Below, one piece after another: positions 41,762 through 50,081 of a DNA stretch of 64,000 nt (positions are counted from its first letter, which is position 1; every line of letters starts with the position of its first letter). The stretch lies in the NCBI RefSeq assembly GCF_014203705.1, contig NZ_JACHJR010000001.1, forward strand, positions 6,882,001-6,946,000. The letters are read 5' to 3'. The stretch is from Kitasatospora gansuensis (GTDB taxonomy: Bacteria; Actinomycetota; Actinomycetes; Streptomycetales; Streptomycetaceae). The notes under the pieces are model-generated. The model had not been told where the DNA came from. It worked only from the letters and a program-made list of their open reading frames with translations, and ran no database searches. The translations under genes were made by a program, and so were the position numbers.

Positions 41762-43606
41762 GTGTTTGAGCCACGAGTCGTTGCCGCTCTCGACTTCGGC
41801 ACACACGGAACAGGGTTCGCCTGGGCCGTCGTCGAGCCCGGAAATGCCGACCCGCACAGTCGGCGGATTCACTTCTGCAACCGCTGGGAGGCCCAGCCCG
41901 TCGCCTGCGCCAAGAACCTCTCTGCGTTGCTCCTCTCTCCAGAGGGTGACGTACTGGCCTGGGGGTTCGACGCGCGTCGCCGTTTTCTTACCCAGGGCAG
42001 GAAGAGCACACCTGGAGCCCTCAGTTACCACGCTGGCTTCAAGATGGCCCTGCTCACCAAACCGGTCGATGCGGAAGACACAGAGGAAGCCGAGGGCGAG
42101 GACGAGCAAACAGGCGATCGCCGCCGCACCGACAGCACGGACGAGGTAGCCGATGCTGACGACGACAGTGACATCGAGGAGGACGAGGAGGACAGCCTGC
42201 CAGGAGACAGCGCCACTCCGGCGCTGATCACCGCGTACCTGCGCAAGGTCTACGCGCGGGCGTTGGAGCAAATCACCGCTAGTGGCTACAGCGAAGACGA
42301 GATCCGCTGGTGTCTTACCATCCCCGCAATCTGGTCTGACTACCAGAAGCAGGTGATGCGCGACGTCGCGAAGAACGCCGGCTTCCCTACGGAGGATGGT
42401 CGTCTGATCCTGGCCCTCGAACCCGAAGCCGCCGCGCACTACGCCCGTGTCTGCGGGGTGAGTATTGCCTCGGGCGATGGCAGCCCCGCTGACCTGATGA
42501 CCGCGGGCGCTCGGTTCATGGTTGCTGACTGCGGCGGTGGGACCGTCGACATCACCGCGTACGAGAACGACTCCGCCGGGCGCATGGTGGAGATCGGCCG
42601 CGTCAACGGAGGACGCCTCGGCTCCGACTACCTCAACCGTGCCTTTGAGGACCAGTTCCTGGTTTCCCGCTTTGGTGGCGCAGCGGTCCTTCAGGAACTG
42701 CGCGAGGAGTACCCCGAGGCCCTGCTAGACCTCACCGATGCGTGGGAGCGGGCCAAGCTTCACATCGGTGTAGACCAACAGGAGCCTATCTACCTCAACA
42801 TCCCTTCCGCCATCGACCGCCATCTCGGTGCTGCCGGGCGTCGTCGGCTGCGCCGCCTACAAGACAACGTCTGCGACGCCATCGTCATCACTGCAGCCGA
42901 GGTCCGCTCCTTGTTCGACAACGTCGTCCCCGACATTCTGGAGCTCATCGATGACCAGCTGGACGAGATGCGGCAATCCCGCACGGAAACGTCCCAGTCG
43001 GACGTAGTCCTGCTCGTCGGAGGTTTCAGCACTTCCCCCTACCTCCAGCAGTCCGTCAAGGATCATCTTGGCGACCGCGCCGCCGTCCTCATCCCGCCGG
43101 ACCCCAACGTCGCTGTGCTATTCGGCGCTGTCCACTTCTGCTATGAGCCTCACACCCGGGCTCGACGTAGCCGCTTCACCTACGGCGTCGCCAGCAACAT
43201 GGAGTTCGAGGAGGGCATCGACCCGGAGGAGCTGAGGAGGGTTTCCAAGAGCACCGGCAACATCTTGTGCCGGGAACGCTTCTCCATGTTCGTCTCGGCC
43301 GGCCAGACTGTCGACGTCGATCAGGAGGTCATCCACGTCTATACGCCTGTGGAAGCAACTCAAACAAAGGTTCAATTCGACCTGCACGCCACAGTCAACT
43401 CCGATCCCCGCTACGTCACCGAGCCAGGCTGCGACAAGATCGGGACCATCGTGGCTGACGTCCAGAGCGTGATGCGCTTCGCCCTCGAGGACAGGGCCGT
43501 CAGGATCCACATGCGTTTCGGGGAGACCGAGTTCAAGGTCCGTGCCGTCGTTGTCCAGACAGACGAAGAGGTCCAGGTCACCGCTCGCTTCCACTCTAAC
43601 TACTGA
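41762..43606 (+). CDS. Hsp70/HSPA12-like ATPase, non-canonical
   Basis: 614 aa from GTG 41762 (GGAG 5 nt upstream; the ATG at 41758 hits a stop at once). Actin-fold ATPase: phosphate-1 loop LDFGTHGTG (about 10-18), PAIWSDYQKQVMRDVAKNAGF (about 188-208), phosphate-2 FMVADCGGGTVDIT (about 252-265), adenosine motif VVLLVGGFSTSPYL (about 415-428). An insert of about 45 mostly acidic residues (103-148) is unusual. There is no DnaK substrate-binding domain; the C-terminus is a short beta-rich tail. Partner gene 11 nt downstream. Closer in plan to HSPA12 than to chaperone DnaK. Confidence 0.82.
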   Translation: MFEPRVVAALDFGTHGTGFAWAVVEPGNADPHSRRIHFCNRWEAQPVACAKNLSALLLSPEGDVLAWGFDARRRFLTQGRKSTPGALSYHAGFKMALLTKPVDAEDTEEAEGEDEQTGDRRRTDSTDEVADADDDSDIEEDEEDSLPGDSATPALITAYLRKVYARALEQITASGYSEDEIRWCLTIPAIWSDYQKQVMRDVAKNAGFPTEDGRLILALEPEAAAHYARVCGVSIASGDGSPADLMTAGARFMVADCGGGTVDITAYENDSAGRMVEIGRVNGGRLGSDYLNRAFEDQFLVSRFGGAAVLQELREEYPEALLDLTDAWERAKLHIGVDQQEPIYLNIPSAIDRHLGAAGRRRLRRLQDNVCDAIVITAAEVRSLFDNVVPDILELIDDQLDEMRQSRTETSQSDVVLLVGGFSTSPYLQQSVKDHLGDRAAVLIPPDPNVAVLFGAVHFCYEPHTRARRSRFTYGVASNMEFEEGIDPEELRRVSKSTGNILCRERFSMFVSAGQTVDVDQEVIHVYTPVEATQTKVQFDLHATVNSDPRYVTEPGCDKIGTIVADVQSVMRFALEDRAVRIHMRFGETEFKVRAVVVQTDEEVQVTARFHSNY

Positions 43607-43617
43607 GACTCGGTGAC

Positions 43618-44502
43618 ATGACCATCAGCTACTACGCCGGCGACGATGAGTACGAATACGAGTACCGGCATCAGCGCGGCCAGCACGCCCGCTTCGAGGA
43701 ACCGGTGATCGACCTCAGCCACCCACCTGCCTACGCCACCGCGCCAACCATCGACTCCTGGGGCATCAAGTCAGCGGACCTCGTTGAAGCCGTCATCAGC
43801 CACCTCACCCGACATCCCTTCCGGCTGCTGCCTACCGAAGTCGCCAGAAAGATGGATGAATTCAATGTTCGAGTCCTGCGGCTCGAAAACGCCCACAAGC
43901 GCCTGCAAGAGGCCAATGACGAACTCACCGAGCGGAACCGCCGACTTGAGGACCGTGTTGCATCCCTCATCGCCACACGCACTCAAGGCCGCAGTGACGT
44001 CGCCACCGCCGAGCACAGCGCCCACCAGACAATCGCTGCGGATTACCGAGCCCTCGTGGAACAACGCCTCCACGCCTTCGCACGCGCCCACCACAAGGCG
44101 AGCAGCCGCACCGGGCACTATGCGGATCGGCAGAGAGTTCCCCGCTTCCTAGCCGAGCTCACAAGGGCACTCTTCGCGGATCTGTCCCGTCCCCTCCCAG
44201 CAGGCGAAGGCGCCTGGAACGCCCTGGGTATCGCTCGCACAACCTGGACCGAAAGCGACCCACTTGCGCTCCTGCGTGCCGACTGCGACAACCTCCGGCA
44301 GCGTGCGAACAAGGCTGGCCTACAAGCACGCTGGGATTTCATGATCCTCAAGGACCGGCCCCTGAACCCCGAGCGCCAGGAACCCTGGTCGTCATGCGAC
44401 CCGAACGATCCTGTCCGCTTCGTCGTTGCCCCTGGGTACATGGTCGACGACCAGGTCTACACACTCCAATACGTCTATACCTCCCCTGACCCGATCAGCT
44501 GA
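43618..44502 (+). CDS. Coiled-coil protein paired with the Hsp70-like ATPase, unknown
   Basis: 294 aa from ATG 43618, 11 nt after the ATPase stop. Acidic Tyr-rich start (YYAGDDEYEYEYRHQRG), a coiled coil at about 76-120 (VARKMDEFNVRVLRLENAHKRLQEANDEL...), then a helical domain and a beta-rich C-terminal piece (FVVAPGYMVDDQVYTLQYVY). The coiled coil could make it a nucleotide-exchange or targeting partner of the ATPase, in analogy to GrpE (inference; no GrpE homology seen). Unnamed family. Confidence 0.65.
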   Translation: MTISYYAGDDEYEYEYRHQRGQHARFEEPVIDLSHPPAYATAPTIDSWGIKSADLVEAVISHLTRHPFRLLPTEVARKMDEFNVRVLRLENAHKRLQEANDELTERNRRLEDRVASLIATRTQGRSDVATAEHSAHQTIAADYRALVEQRLHAFARAHHKASSRTGHYADRQRVPRFLAELTRALFADLSRPLPAGEGAWNALGIARTTWTESDPLALLRADCDNLRQRANKAGLQARWDFMILKDRPLNPERQEPWSSCDPNDPVRFVVAPGYMVDDQVYTLQYVYTSPDPIS

Positions 44503-44554
44503 CACGCCAAGCCCATGCCTAGCGACCGAGCAGGCCTGGTCTCAGTTCTGATCT

Positions 44555-44653
44555 CATTCACCCCCGTCCGGGCAGGTTCAGTCACCGCCCCACCCTACGC
44601 TCCGCCGCAGGTCAGGACGGGTGTGAACCCCGGCGGACGGCGTTCGGGAGAAC
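44555..44653 (+). repeat. Attachment-site arm block upstream of tRNA-Ser copy 2
   Basis: Begins CATTCACCCCCGT and contains TCCGCCGCAGGTCAGGACGG at +46. The same two blocks occur at identical spacing (CATTCA to TGGAAA = 99 nt, TCCGCC at +46) before copy 3. Likely integrase or excisionase arm sites or a shared element end. Nothing else is seen in 44503-44554. Confidence 0.65.
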
Positions 44654-44707
44654 TGGAAAGCGTGTTGGGATAAAACCCTCACGAGTTCGAATATCGAATC
44701 CTCCGCC
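44654..44707 (+). repeat. tRNA-Ser(GGA) 3' fragment, copy 2 (internal att-like repeat)
   Basis: 54 nt, identical to copy 1 from TGGAAA to the acceptor end except two substitutions (TTCGAATATCGAATCCTCC). It starts at the anticodon loop; the 5' anticodon stem is lost, so it is not a tRNA. It separates the two cargo modules. Confidence 0.85.
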
Positions 44708-44725
44708 TCGCCCGCCAGGGCAAAC

Positions 44726-44758
44726 GAGGGCCCCGACCGCTCAGCGGTCGGGGCCCTC
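44726..44758. terminator. tRNA-associated hairpin terminator, copy 2
   Basis: GAGGGCCCCGACCGC / GCGGTCGGGGCCCTC, 15-bp stem, TCA loop, 18 nt after repeat copy 2. Almost identical to the hairpin after copy 3. No further feature is seen up to 44864. Confidence 0.9.
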
Positions 44759-44864
44759 CGCGGTCCCGTCTCAGTCAGCCCTTTCCGACGTCCAGCTGAC
44801 GGTTCGACGAGCTGGCCCCAGAGCAGACCACCGATCCTCACGATCGGACAGTCACGGTCCGCCG

Positions 44865-45356
44865 TCAGTCGTTGGCCGTGGGCGCGAAGTAGTCGCGGAG
44901 CATGACAGTCGTCCATTCGGCCTGGTGTTGCTCTCCGCGAGGCCCCATTTCGCCGAACCACGGCTTCACGTCCAGGACCGGAGTGCCGTCGACAGCGTCG
45001 AGGTCTTCGACGTGGAGGTCCAGCCCGTCGACCTTGAGCAGGCGGCAGCGTGAGACTCCGAGCCAGTTCAGGCGTCGCATGTTGCGGTGGCCGAAGATCC
45101 CGACCTCCGGCCAGTCCGGGTTGTCCCGGGGCCGGCGGGCGCCGAGGTTCAGGTCCGTCGGATCGGTGAGGTGGAACCGGAAGACGACCTCCAGGTGCGA
45201 GAAGTCCTCAAGCCCCTTGGTCGCATCGGTCGGGAAGAGGGATCCGTCCAGCCGGATGATCGCCTGGGTGCCACCCCAGAAGTCGTCTGTCGGTTCGATC
45301 CGGCCGCCGACCACGTGGCCGAGGGCCTCGACCTCGAACGTCTCACGGTCCGCCAT
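44865..45356 (-). CDS. trmO: TrmO-family tRNA (t6A37) N6-methyltransferase (UPF0066)
   Basis: 163 aa from ATG 45356; the longer frame upstream is not coding-like. SAM-dependent beta-barrel enzyme that methylates t6A37 in tRNA-Thr in E. coli. Family block is clear: FSHLEVVFRFH, RRPRDNPDWPEVGIFGHR, RRLNWLGVSRCRLLKVDGLDLHVEDLDAVDGTPVLDVKPW. The standard RPNPIG is here RRLNWLG, a divergence in the SAM/tRNA-binding loop that marks a sub-family common in Streptomyces. 13 nt downstream of the XRE-TPR regulator and probably co-transcribed with it. TrmO being next to a tRNA-derived att is noted. Confidence 0.85.
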   Translation of the reverse strand: MADRETFEVEALGHVVGGRIEPTDDFWGGTQAIIRLDGSLFPTDATKGLEDFSHLEVVFRFHLTDPTDLNLGARRPRDNPDWPEVGIFGHRNMRRLNWLGVSRCRLLKVDGLDLHVEDLDAVDGTPVLDVKPWFGEMGPRGEQHQAEWTTVMLRDYFAPTAND

Positions 45357-45369
45357 TAGTGACTCCTCA

Positions 45370-46752
45370 TCAGGCTGTTTCAGACAGGTACGCCGCAGCG
45401 CGCGCGTCGATCTCGCTGATCGCCGCGGTACCGCGCCGCCGGTAGGGGGAGAGCAGGGTGCGCATGTCAGCGGCGGCCTGGCGGGTGCGGCCGGACCGAA
45501 CGCCGTCCATGGCATCGAGCGCCTGTGACCACGTGGCACAGGCTCTGTCGATGTTGTTCATCTGCGCGTACACGGAGCCGAGGTATCCCAGCGTCACCGC
45601 ATGGGTGCGGGTGAACTTCGTCGCCTTGCGAGTGCGGACGCTGTGGTGGAACTCGCGCACCGAGCCGTCGAGGTCTCCTATGTCGCGCAGGGCGCAGGCG
45701 GTCTCGTGGGCCAGGCTCGCCTCGCCGAAGAAGAACACCCGGTCCGGCTCAGCGATGTCGTCGCTCGCGGCGGACAGGTCGTCCTCGGCCCGCAGCAGCG
45801 CCTTGGCGGCGGCGTTCTTGCGGCCAGCGGAGGCCAGGCTTCGAGCGTGGACGACGCCAAGGAGGGCCCGCTCCCGTGGGGAGGCGAGCGCGTACCGGTT
45901 GCCGTCGACGGATGCGGCGGCGAGGTTGAGAGCCTGCTGGTGGTGTCCGAGGTCGATGGCCTGGTGCGCCATCGCCCGCAGCACGTGAGCGGCCATCGGC
46001 GGATCGCCGGCCTCGGCCGCGAGCTTCACCGCCTCGGCGAAGTACCGCTGCGCTGTTGCGTGCTGGCCTCCGTCGAACGCCATCCACCCCGCCAGGTAGG
46101 CGAGTTCGCTGGCTGCGGAGAAGAGATCACCGCGAACACGCTCGTCGGTGAATTTGCCCCGCAGGTAGGCGATGACGTCGGTCGTCAGGTACTGCACCAC
46201 GGACGTCCAGGCGTGGGCACCGCCTCGGCGTTGGTCCACTTGGGAGAACAGGGTGGTCATGTCGCGGACGGCTGCCAAGTCGCCGGGGCCGACCCGCCGG
46301 GTTGCGGCAGAGCTGCGCGCGCTGCCCCGCTCGGCCATGCGCTGCCACCAGTCTTCGTTGGGCAGAGAGAGTGCGGCCACCGAGTAGACCGCCACCCCCA
46401 AGGCCCGCCTGCGTTCCACGTCCACGTCGGCTCTCCCGAGTTCGGCCAGCGCGCTCAGCGTATCCGCGTCCCAGTCGGGTTTTTGGGGTGCGGGCGCGAT
46501 CAGGCCGATCTCGTCCAGCGTCACGACCCGTCCGCCGAGAGCGCGGCCCAACGCCTCGGCCAGGAAGGCACCGACGTTCCCGGCTGGCTGACCGCCGTTC
46601 TTCCACTGCGTGATGCTCGACTTATTGGTCTCCAGGAGCTCGTCATGCTCGGCCGCCACCCTCCTGACCAGGCGCGCGATCGCATCACCGGAGAGTTTCG
46701 TCTCGTCGATGGCCTTCCGCAGCCGCTCGTTCGGTTCCCTCGTCGGAGCCAA
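45370..46752 (-). CDS. XRE-family HTH regulator with TPR domain
   Basis: 460 aa from TTG 46752, chosen for GGGAGG 6 nt upstream (ATG 46794 lacks a site). N-terminal HTH (about 8-60) with SGDAIARLVRRVAAEHDELLETNKSSITQWKNGGQP, then a long helical TPR-like array (about 150-440) with repeats such as AVKLAAEAGDPPMAAHVLRAMAHQAIDLGHHQQALNLAAASVD. Such proteins are peptide- or metabolite-gated regulators abundant in Streptomyces, often near glycosyltransferase/epimerase cassettes as here. Confidence 0.85.
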   Translation of the reverse strand: MAPTREPNERLRKAIDETKLSGDAIARLVRRVAAEHDELLETNKSSITQWKNGGQPAGNVGAFLAEALGRALGGRVVTLDEIGLIAPAPQKPDWDADTLSALAELGRADVDVERRRALGVAVYSVAALSLPNEDWWQRMAERGSARSSAATRRVGPGDLAAVRDMTTLFSQVDQRRGGAHAWTSVVQYLTTDVIAYLRGKFTDERVRGDLFSAASELAYLAGWMAFDGGQHATAQRYFAEAVKLAAEAGDPPMAAHVLRAMAHQAIDLGHHQQALNLAAASVDGNRYALASPRERALLGVVHARSLASAGRKNAAAKALLRAEDDLSAASDDIAEPDRVFFFGEASLAHETACALRDIGDLDGSVREFHHSVRTRKATKFTRTHAVTLGYLGSVYAQMNNIDRACATWSQALDAMDGVRSGRTRQAAADMRTLLSPYRRRGTAAISEIDARAAAYLSETA

Positions 46753-46773
46753 AACGCACCTCCCTGACGGGCC

Positions 46774-46789
46774 GTTAAACCCCTTAAAC
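46774..46789. promoter_or_regulatory. Direct-repeat operator candidate upstream of the XRE-TPR gene
   Basis: GTTAAACCCCTTAAAC contains two TTAAAC hexamers 9 bp apart in an AT-rich patch just upstream of the TTG start. Possible autoregulatory site or promoter element; the 218-bp gap up to 46970 shows no other clear feature. Confidence 0.35.
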
Positions 46790-46970
46790 CGCATAGCGTG
46801 CCCAATACCGTACTCCCAGTAGCCATTGGGCGGTTCACTAGCTGCATGCCGCTCCGCAGGGTGGAGCCGATTCGGGTCCTGGACCCCTGTGGAGCAGCGG
46901 CCTGCGGCGGCTCCAGCCATGCCCTCGGCATCGAGAGCCGCCCCGCCAACTCGCGACCCCGGAGACGCTG

Positions 46971-47147
46971 ATGACGACTGCCGACCGCACCCGCCGCGTG
47001 AACAGCGCCGAGATCCACATTCAGGCCGGTGACCGGACCCTCATCTTCGTCCCGAACCGGGAACGCGCCCGCCGACGCGCTCTGATCCTGTGTCAGCTCG
47101 CTGCCGGTCGTCGCCGCCGCAAGCGGCACCGGGAGTCGGCGGCGTGA
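46971..47147 (+). CDS. Small basic protein, unknown
   Basis: 58 aa, ATG 46971 with GGAG 6 nt upstream, GTGA overlap with the next gene. Reads TTADRTRRVNSAEIHIQAGDRTLIFVPNRERARRRALILCQLAAGRRRRKRHRESAA: a beta-hairpin-like start and a strongly basic helix at the end. Looks DNA/RNA-binding. A conserved companion of this type of Streptomyces cassette, I believe; no named family. Confidence 0.6.
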   Translation: MTTADRTRRVNSAEIHIQAGDRTLIFVPNRERARRRALILCQLAAGRRRRKRHRESAA

Positions 47148-47347
47148 GCACCGAGAACTCCGCGGACTTCAAGCTCCCCGAGGAGCGCCACCAGAGCCTG
47201 TACATCCGCACGTTCAAGATTGCGAAGGATGGCACTCGGTACGCCGACTCCGGCGTTATCACCGTGGAATCGGGACCCGACGCCTACGCCTACCACCCCT
47301 CGGCCACCTGGCCCGCCTGCCGCTGTCCACAGCACCGCGCCAGCTGA
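47144..47347 (+). CDS. Small unknown protein, coupled to the preceding gene
   Basis: 67 aa from GTG 47144 (GTGA overlap). Sequence STENSADFKLPEERHQSLYIRTFKIAKDGTRYADSGVITVESG... with a final CRCPQHRAS that holds two Cys. No family recognised. Same operon as the 58-aa protein and perhaps the epimerase. Confidence 0.6.
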   Translation: MSTENSADFKLPEERHQSLYIRTFKIAKDGTRYADSGVITVESGPDAYAYHPSATWPACRCPQHRAS

Positions 47348-47413
47348 CGAATCGCCAAACGGGCTGCCGCGGTTCTGCGGCCCCACCAGTCCCGTGCGTG
47401 AGAGGAAAACCTC

Positions 47414-48421
47414 TTGTCCCTCGAACAGCTCTCAGGAAAGACCGTGCTGGTCACCGGAGCCGGTGGCCTCATCGGCAGCCGCATCACGTCCCAGCTCCGC
47501 CAACTCGGCGCCCGCCCCATCTCGGTGTGCAAGCTCGACGCCTACCCGCACGAGGTGTACCGCGAGCGGTTCGGCATTGACGCCTCCGACCCGGACTTCA
47601 TCGTCGGCGACATCGCCGAGCCGGACCTGATGCGCAAGGTGATCTCCAGCTGCGACTACGTGATCCACGCCGCCGCCCTGGCCGACGTGGCGGCCTGCAC
47701 GCGCCGGCCGTTGGATGCCATCGACACCAACATCACCGGCACCCAGCGCGTCCTGGACTCCGTCGCCGCCTCGGACCGGGTGCGCAGGATGGTGTTCGTC
47801 TCCTCCGCCAGCGTCTACGGCAACGGCAGCCCGCAGTTCGTGGAGAACGCGGCGGTCCAGCCGATGTCGGTGTACGGCAACAGCAAGGCATGGGGCGAGT
47901 ACCAGACCGCCGCCGTACTCGGCTGCACCGGCATCTCGTACGTCGTCGTGCGGTACTTCTCGGTCTACGGCGAACCGCAGGTCGTCAAGGAGCGGAGCCA
48001 CTCCTGGGTGGTCGCCTGGTTCGCCATGCGGGCCGCGCTCGGCCTGCCGCTGCACCTCAACGGCGGCGGCCACCAGATCCGCGACCTGGTCCACGTGGAC
48101 GACATCGCCACCGGCACGCTGCGCACGCTTATCGCGTCCCGCGCACACAACGAGACCATCAACATCGGTACCGGAAACGGAACTTCGATCCGGCAAGTCG
48201 CCGAACTCGTCCGCAGCCACTACCCGGGCGCCCCGCTGGTCGATACGCCCATGCCGCCCGGCGACCCCGAGGGCGGTTACGCCTCCGTCCAGCGGATGGA
48301 GGATCTGCTGGGCTGGAGGCCGAGCATCACGATGGCGGAAGGCGTCGCCCGCTACGTCGCCTGGCTCAAGGCCACCCCCGCCGCCATCCCCGACTGGATG
48401 CGCCAGGCTGAAGCGGCCTAG
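47414..48421 (+). CDS. NAD-dependent epimerase/dehydratase (SDR family)
   Basis: 335 aa from TTG 47414, GAGAGG upstream. Extended SDR: VLVTGAGGLIGSRI (NAD-binding GxxGxxG), FIVGDIAEPD, FVSSASVYGNG, the catalytic YGNSK (Tyr-x-x-x-Lys, about residue 155) and DLVHVDDIATG. Acts on a nucleotide sugar or similar hydroxyl substrate. Convergent with the glycosyltransferase (4-nt overlap of ends), with which it may share a sugar pathway. Confidence 0.9.
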   Translation: MSLEQLSGKTVLVTGAGGLIGSRITSQLRQLGARPISVCKLDAYPHEVYRERFGIDASDPDFIVGDIAEPDLMRKVISSCDYVIHAAALADVAACTRRPLDAIDTNITGTQRVLDSVAASDRVRRMVFVSSASVYGNGSPQFVENAAVQPMSVYGNSKAWGEYQTAAVLGCTGISYVVVRYFSVYGEPQVVKERSHSWVVAWFAMRAALGLPLHLNGGGHQIRDLVHVDDIATGTLRTLIASRAHNETINIGTGNGTSIRQVAELVRSHYPGAPLVDTPMPPGDPEGGYASVQRMEDLLGWRPSITMAEGVARYVAWLKATPAAIPDWMRQAEAA

Positions 48422-49281
48422 ATGATCGGCGGCCTGCCCAGCCGGGTCATGGTCCACACCGTGCGCCAGCGCATCGGCTTGCGTCGGCCGCACGGTGTGC
48501 GCCAGCCCTCGGCGAAGCCCGCGAACCACGCCTTCAGCCCGACCGCGTCCCGGGTCCGGGCGACGGTGAGCGCCACCCACACGCCGAGGTAGGCCGGCAC
48601 CAGCAGGATCGGGAGGTGACGGCGCGCCAGATACACGCGGTTGCGGGCGTTCACCCGGTAGAAGAAAGAGTGCCGGGTCGGGCTGGTTCGGGGGTGCTGG
48701 AGCAGCAGCTCGGGGACGTACAACACGCGCCACCCGGCATCCAGCGCCCGCCAGGCCATGTCGGTCTCCTCGTGCGCGAAGAAGAAGGCATCCGGCCAGT
48801 CCCCGACCTGCTCCAGCATCTTGGAGGACAACGCGTGGCCACCGCCGAGGAAGCCGGTCACCTCACCGCCACGCATCGGGTCACCGGCCCGCAGCCGGGG
48901 GACGTGGCGCCGCTGAGTGACGCCGGTCTCGTCTGCGATCCGGAAGCTCACGATGCCCAGCCCGGGATCGGCCTCGTACAGGGCCGTGATCCGGGTGAGG
49001 ACGTCGTCGGCAACCAGCAGGCCGTCGTCGTCCAGGTCGATCACCACGTCCACGTCCCGCAGGTGCTCCAGCGCGACGTTCCGGCCTCCGGTCACTCCGA
49101 GGTTGTCCGCCAGCTCCACGCCCTCGACCCACGACGGCAGTTCCGGCAGCGCGCACCCGTTGCCGACCACCACGACCTTCGCGGCCTGGACCGTCTGCAT
49201 CTCCACCGAGGCCAGCAGCTCGGCCAGCTCCTTCGGCCGCGTGCCCATGGTCAGGATCGCCACACCCAGCTTGACGCCCAC
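48418..49281 (-). CDS. Family-2 glycosyltransferase
   Basis: 287 aa. GT-A fold: VAILTMGTRPKELAELLASVEMQT, VVVVGNG, NLGVTGGRNVALEH, and VIDLDDDGLL with the metal-binding DxD, then GGGHALSSKML and HEETDMAWRALDAGWRVLYVPE, typical of rhamnosyl-type GT2 enzymes. A C-terminal hydrophobic region (about 225-250) may anchor it to the membrane. Substrate unknown. Confidence 0.9.
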   Translation of the reverse strand: MGVKLGVAILTMGTRPKELAELLASVEMQTVQAAKVVVVGNGCALPELPSWVEGVELADNLGVTGGRNVALEHLRDVDVVIDLDDDGLLVADDVLTRITALYEADPGLGIVSFRIADETGVTQRRHVPRLRAGDPMRGGEVTGFLGGGHALSSKMLEQVGDWPDAFFFAHEETDMAWRALDAGWRVLYVPELLLQHPRTSPTRHSFFYRVNARNRVYLARRHLPILLVPAYLGVWVALTVARTRDAVGLKAWFAGFAEGWRTPCGRRKPMRWRTVWTMTRLGRPPII

Positions 49282-49309
49282 CGAACCTCTTCCCTTCGAG
49301 GAACCAGAG

Positions 49310-50071
49310 ATGACCTCACGAACGTCGGATCACCGCACCGCGTCGCTCAGAGAACTCGCCGAGAACCGGAGCCTTCCAGCCCATCAGGTCATGGACCAGG
49401 ACACACTCGCCTGGATCGCCGGAAACCGGCCCGAGGCCTCAGCAGCGCCGCCCACCCTGCCACATCCGCCTCTGATGCTGGTACCGGACGTCACCTGGTT
49501 CGCGCAGCCACAGCTCGTCGACTCCATCCACGGCATCCGCCACAACGCCCGAGTTTCCCTGCTCGCCGGTCTGCTCGCCCAGGAGCACGGACTCGACCGC
49601 GATCACACCGCTGCCCTCTGCGCCGCCGCAGCAGTCCACGACTGCCAGCGGCGCGACGACCGTGACGATCCCGGGCACGGCCGTCGGGCAGCAGGTTGGT
49701 TCACCCGCAACCAGCACGCCGTGGCTACCGTGCTCGGCCGCGAACTCCCGCCTGACCTCTCCCAGCAGGCAGCCACAGCGATCGGCCTGCACGACGTCCC
49801 GTACACGGCCTTCACCTCGCAGCAGAACCTCGCGTACCAGCGGGCGCCCCACCTGATCGACCTTCTCAAGGCGGCCGACTGCCTTGACCGCTACCGGCTT
49901 CCCCTCAGCCGGTGGTGGCCCGATCCCTCCCAGCTGCGCATCGTCATCCCCGTATGGCTCCACCCCGTCGCCTTCGACCTGGTCATCCGAAGCGAACAGG
50001 CCCGACTCAACGGCGCAACCAACCGCGGGGCCCTCATCTATGCCAGCCAGCTCCTCAACCCCCATCAGTAG
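49310..50071 (+). CDS. HD-domain metal-dependent phosphohydrolase
   Basis: 253 aa from ATG 49310; the longer open frame upstream is a shadow of the glycosyltransferase. The HD motif is seen as IHGIRHNARVSLLAGLLAQ (first His), AAAVHDCQR (His-Asp pair), and HAVATVLG and IGLHD further His residues. Cytosolic; may cleave nucleotides or nucleotide signals. The next gene starts 10 nt downstream after GGAGG, so the two form an operon. A nucleotidase next to a CBASS could act on signals, but nothing shows this. Confidence 0.85.
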   Translation: MTSRTSDHRTASLRELAENRSLPAHQVMDQDTLAWIAGNRPEASAAPPTLPHPPLMLVPDVTWFAQPQLVDSIHGIRHNARVSLLAGLLAQEHGLDRDHTAALCAAAAVHDCQRRDDRDDPGHGRRAAGWFTRNQHAVATVLGRELPPDLSQQAATAIGLHDVPYTAFTSQQNLAYQRAPHLIDLLKAADCLDRYRLPLSRWWPDPSQLRIVIPVWLHPVAFDLVIRSEQARLNGATNRGALIYASQLLNPHQ

Positions 50072-50081
50072 GAGGTCGTCC

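Noticed and set aside
41762-43606. Chaperone DnaK
   Set aside because: ATPase loops are Hsp70-like, but the substrate-binding domain and the EEVD-type tail are absent and no dnaJ/grpE is linked.
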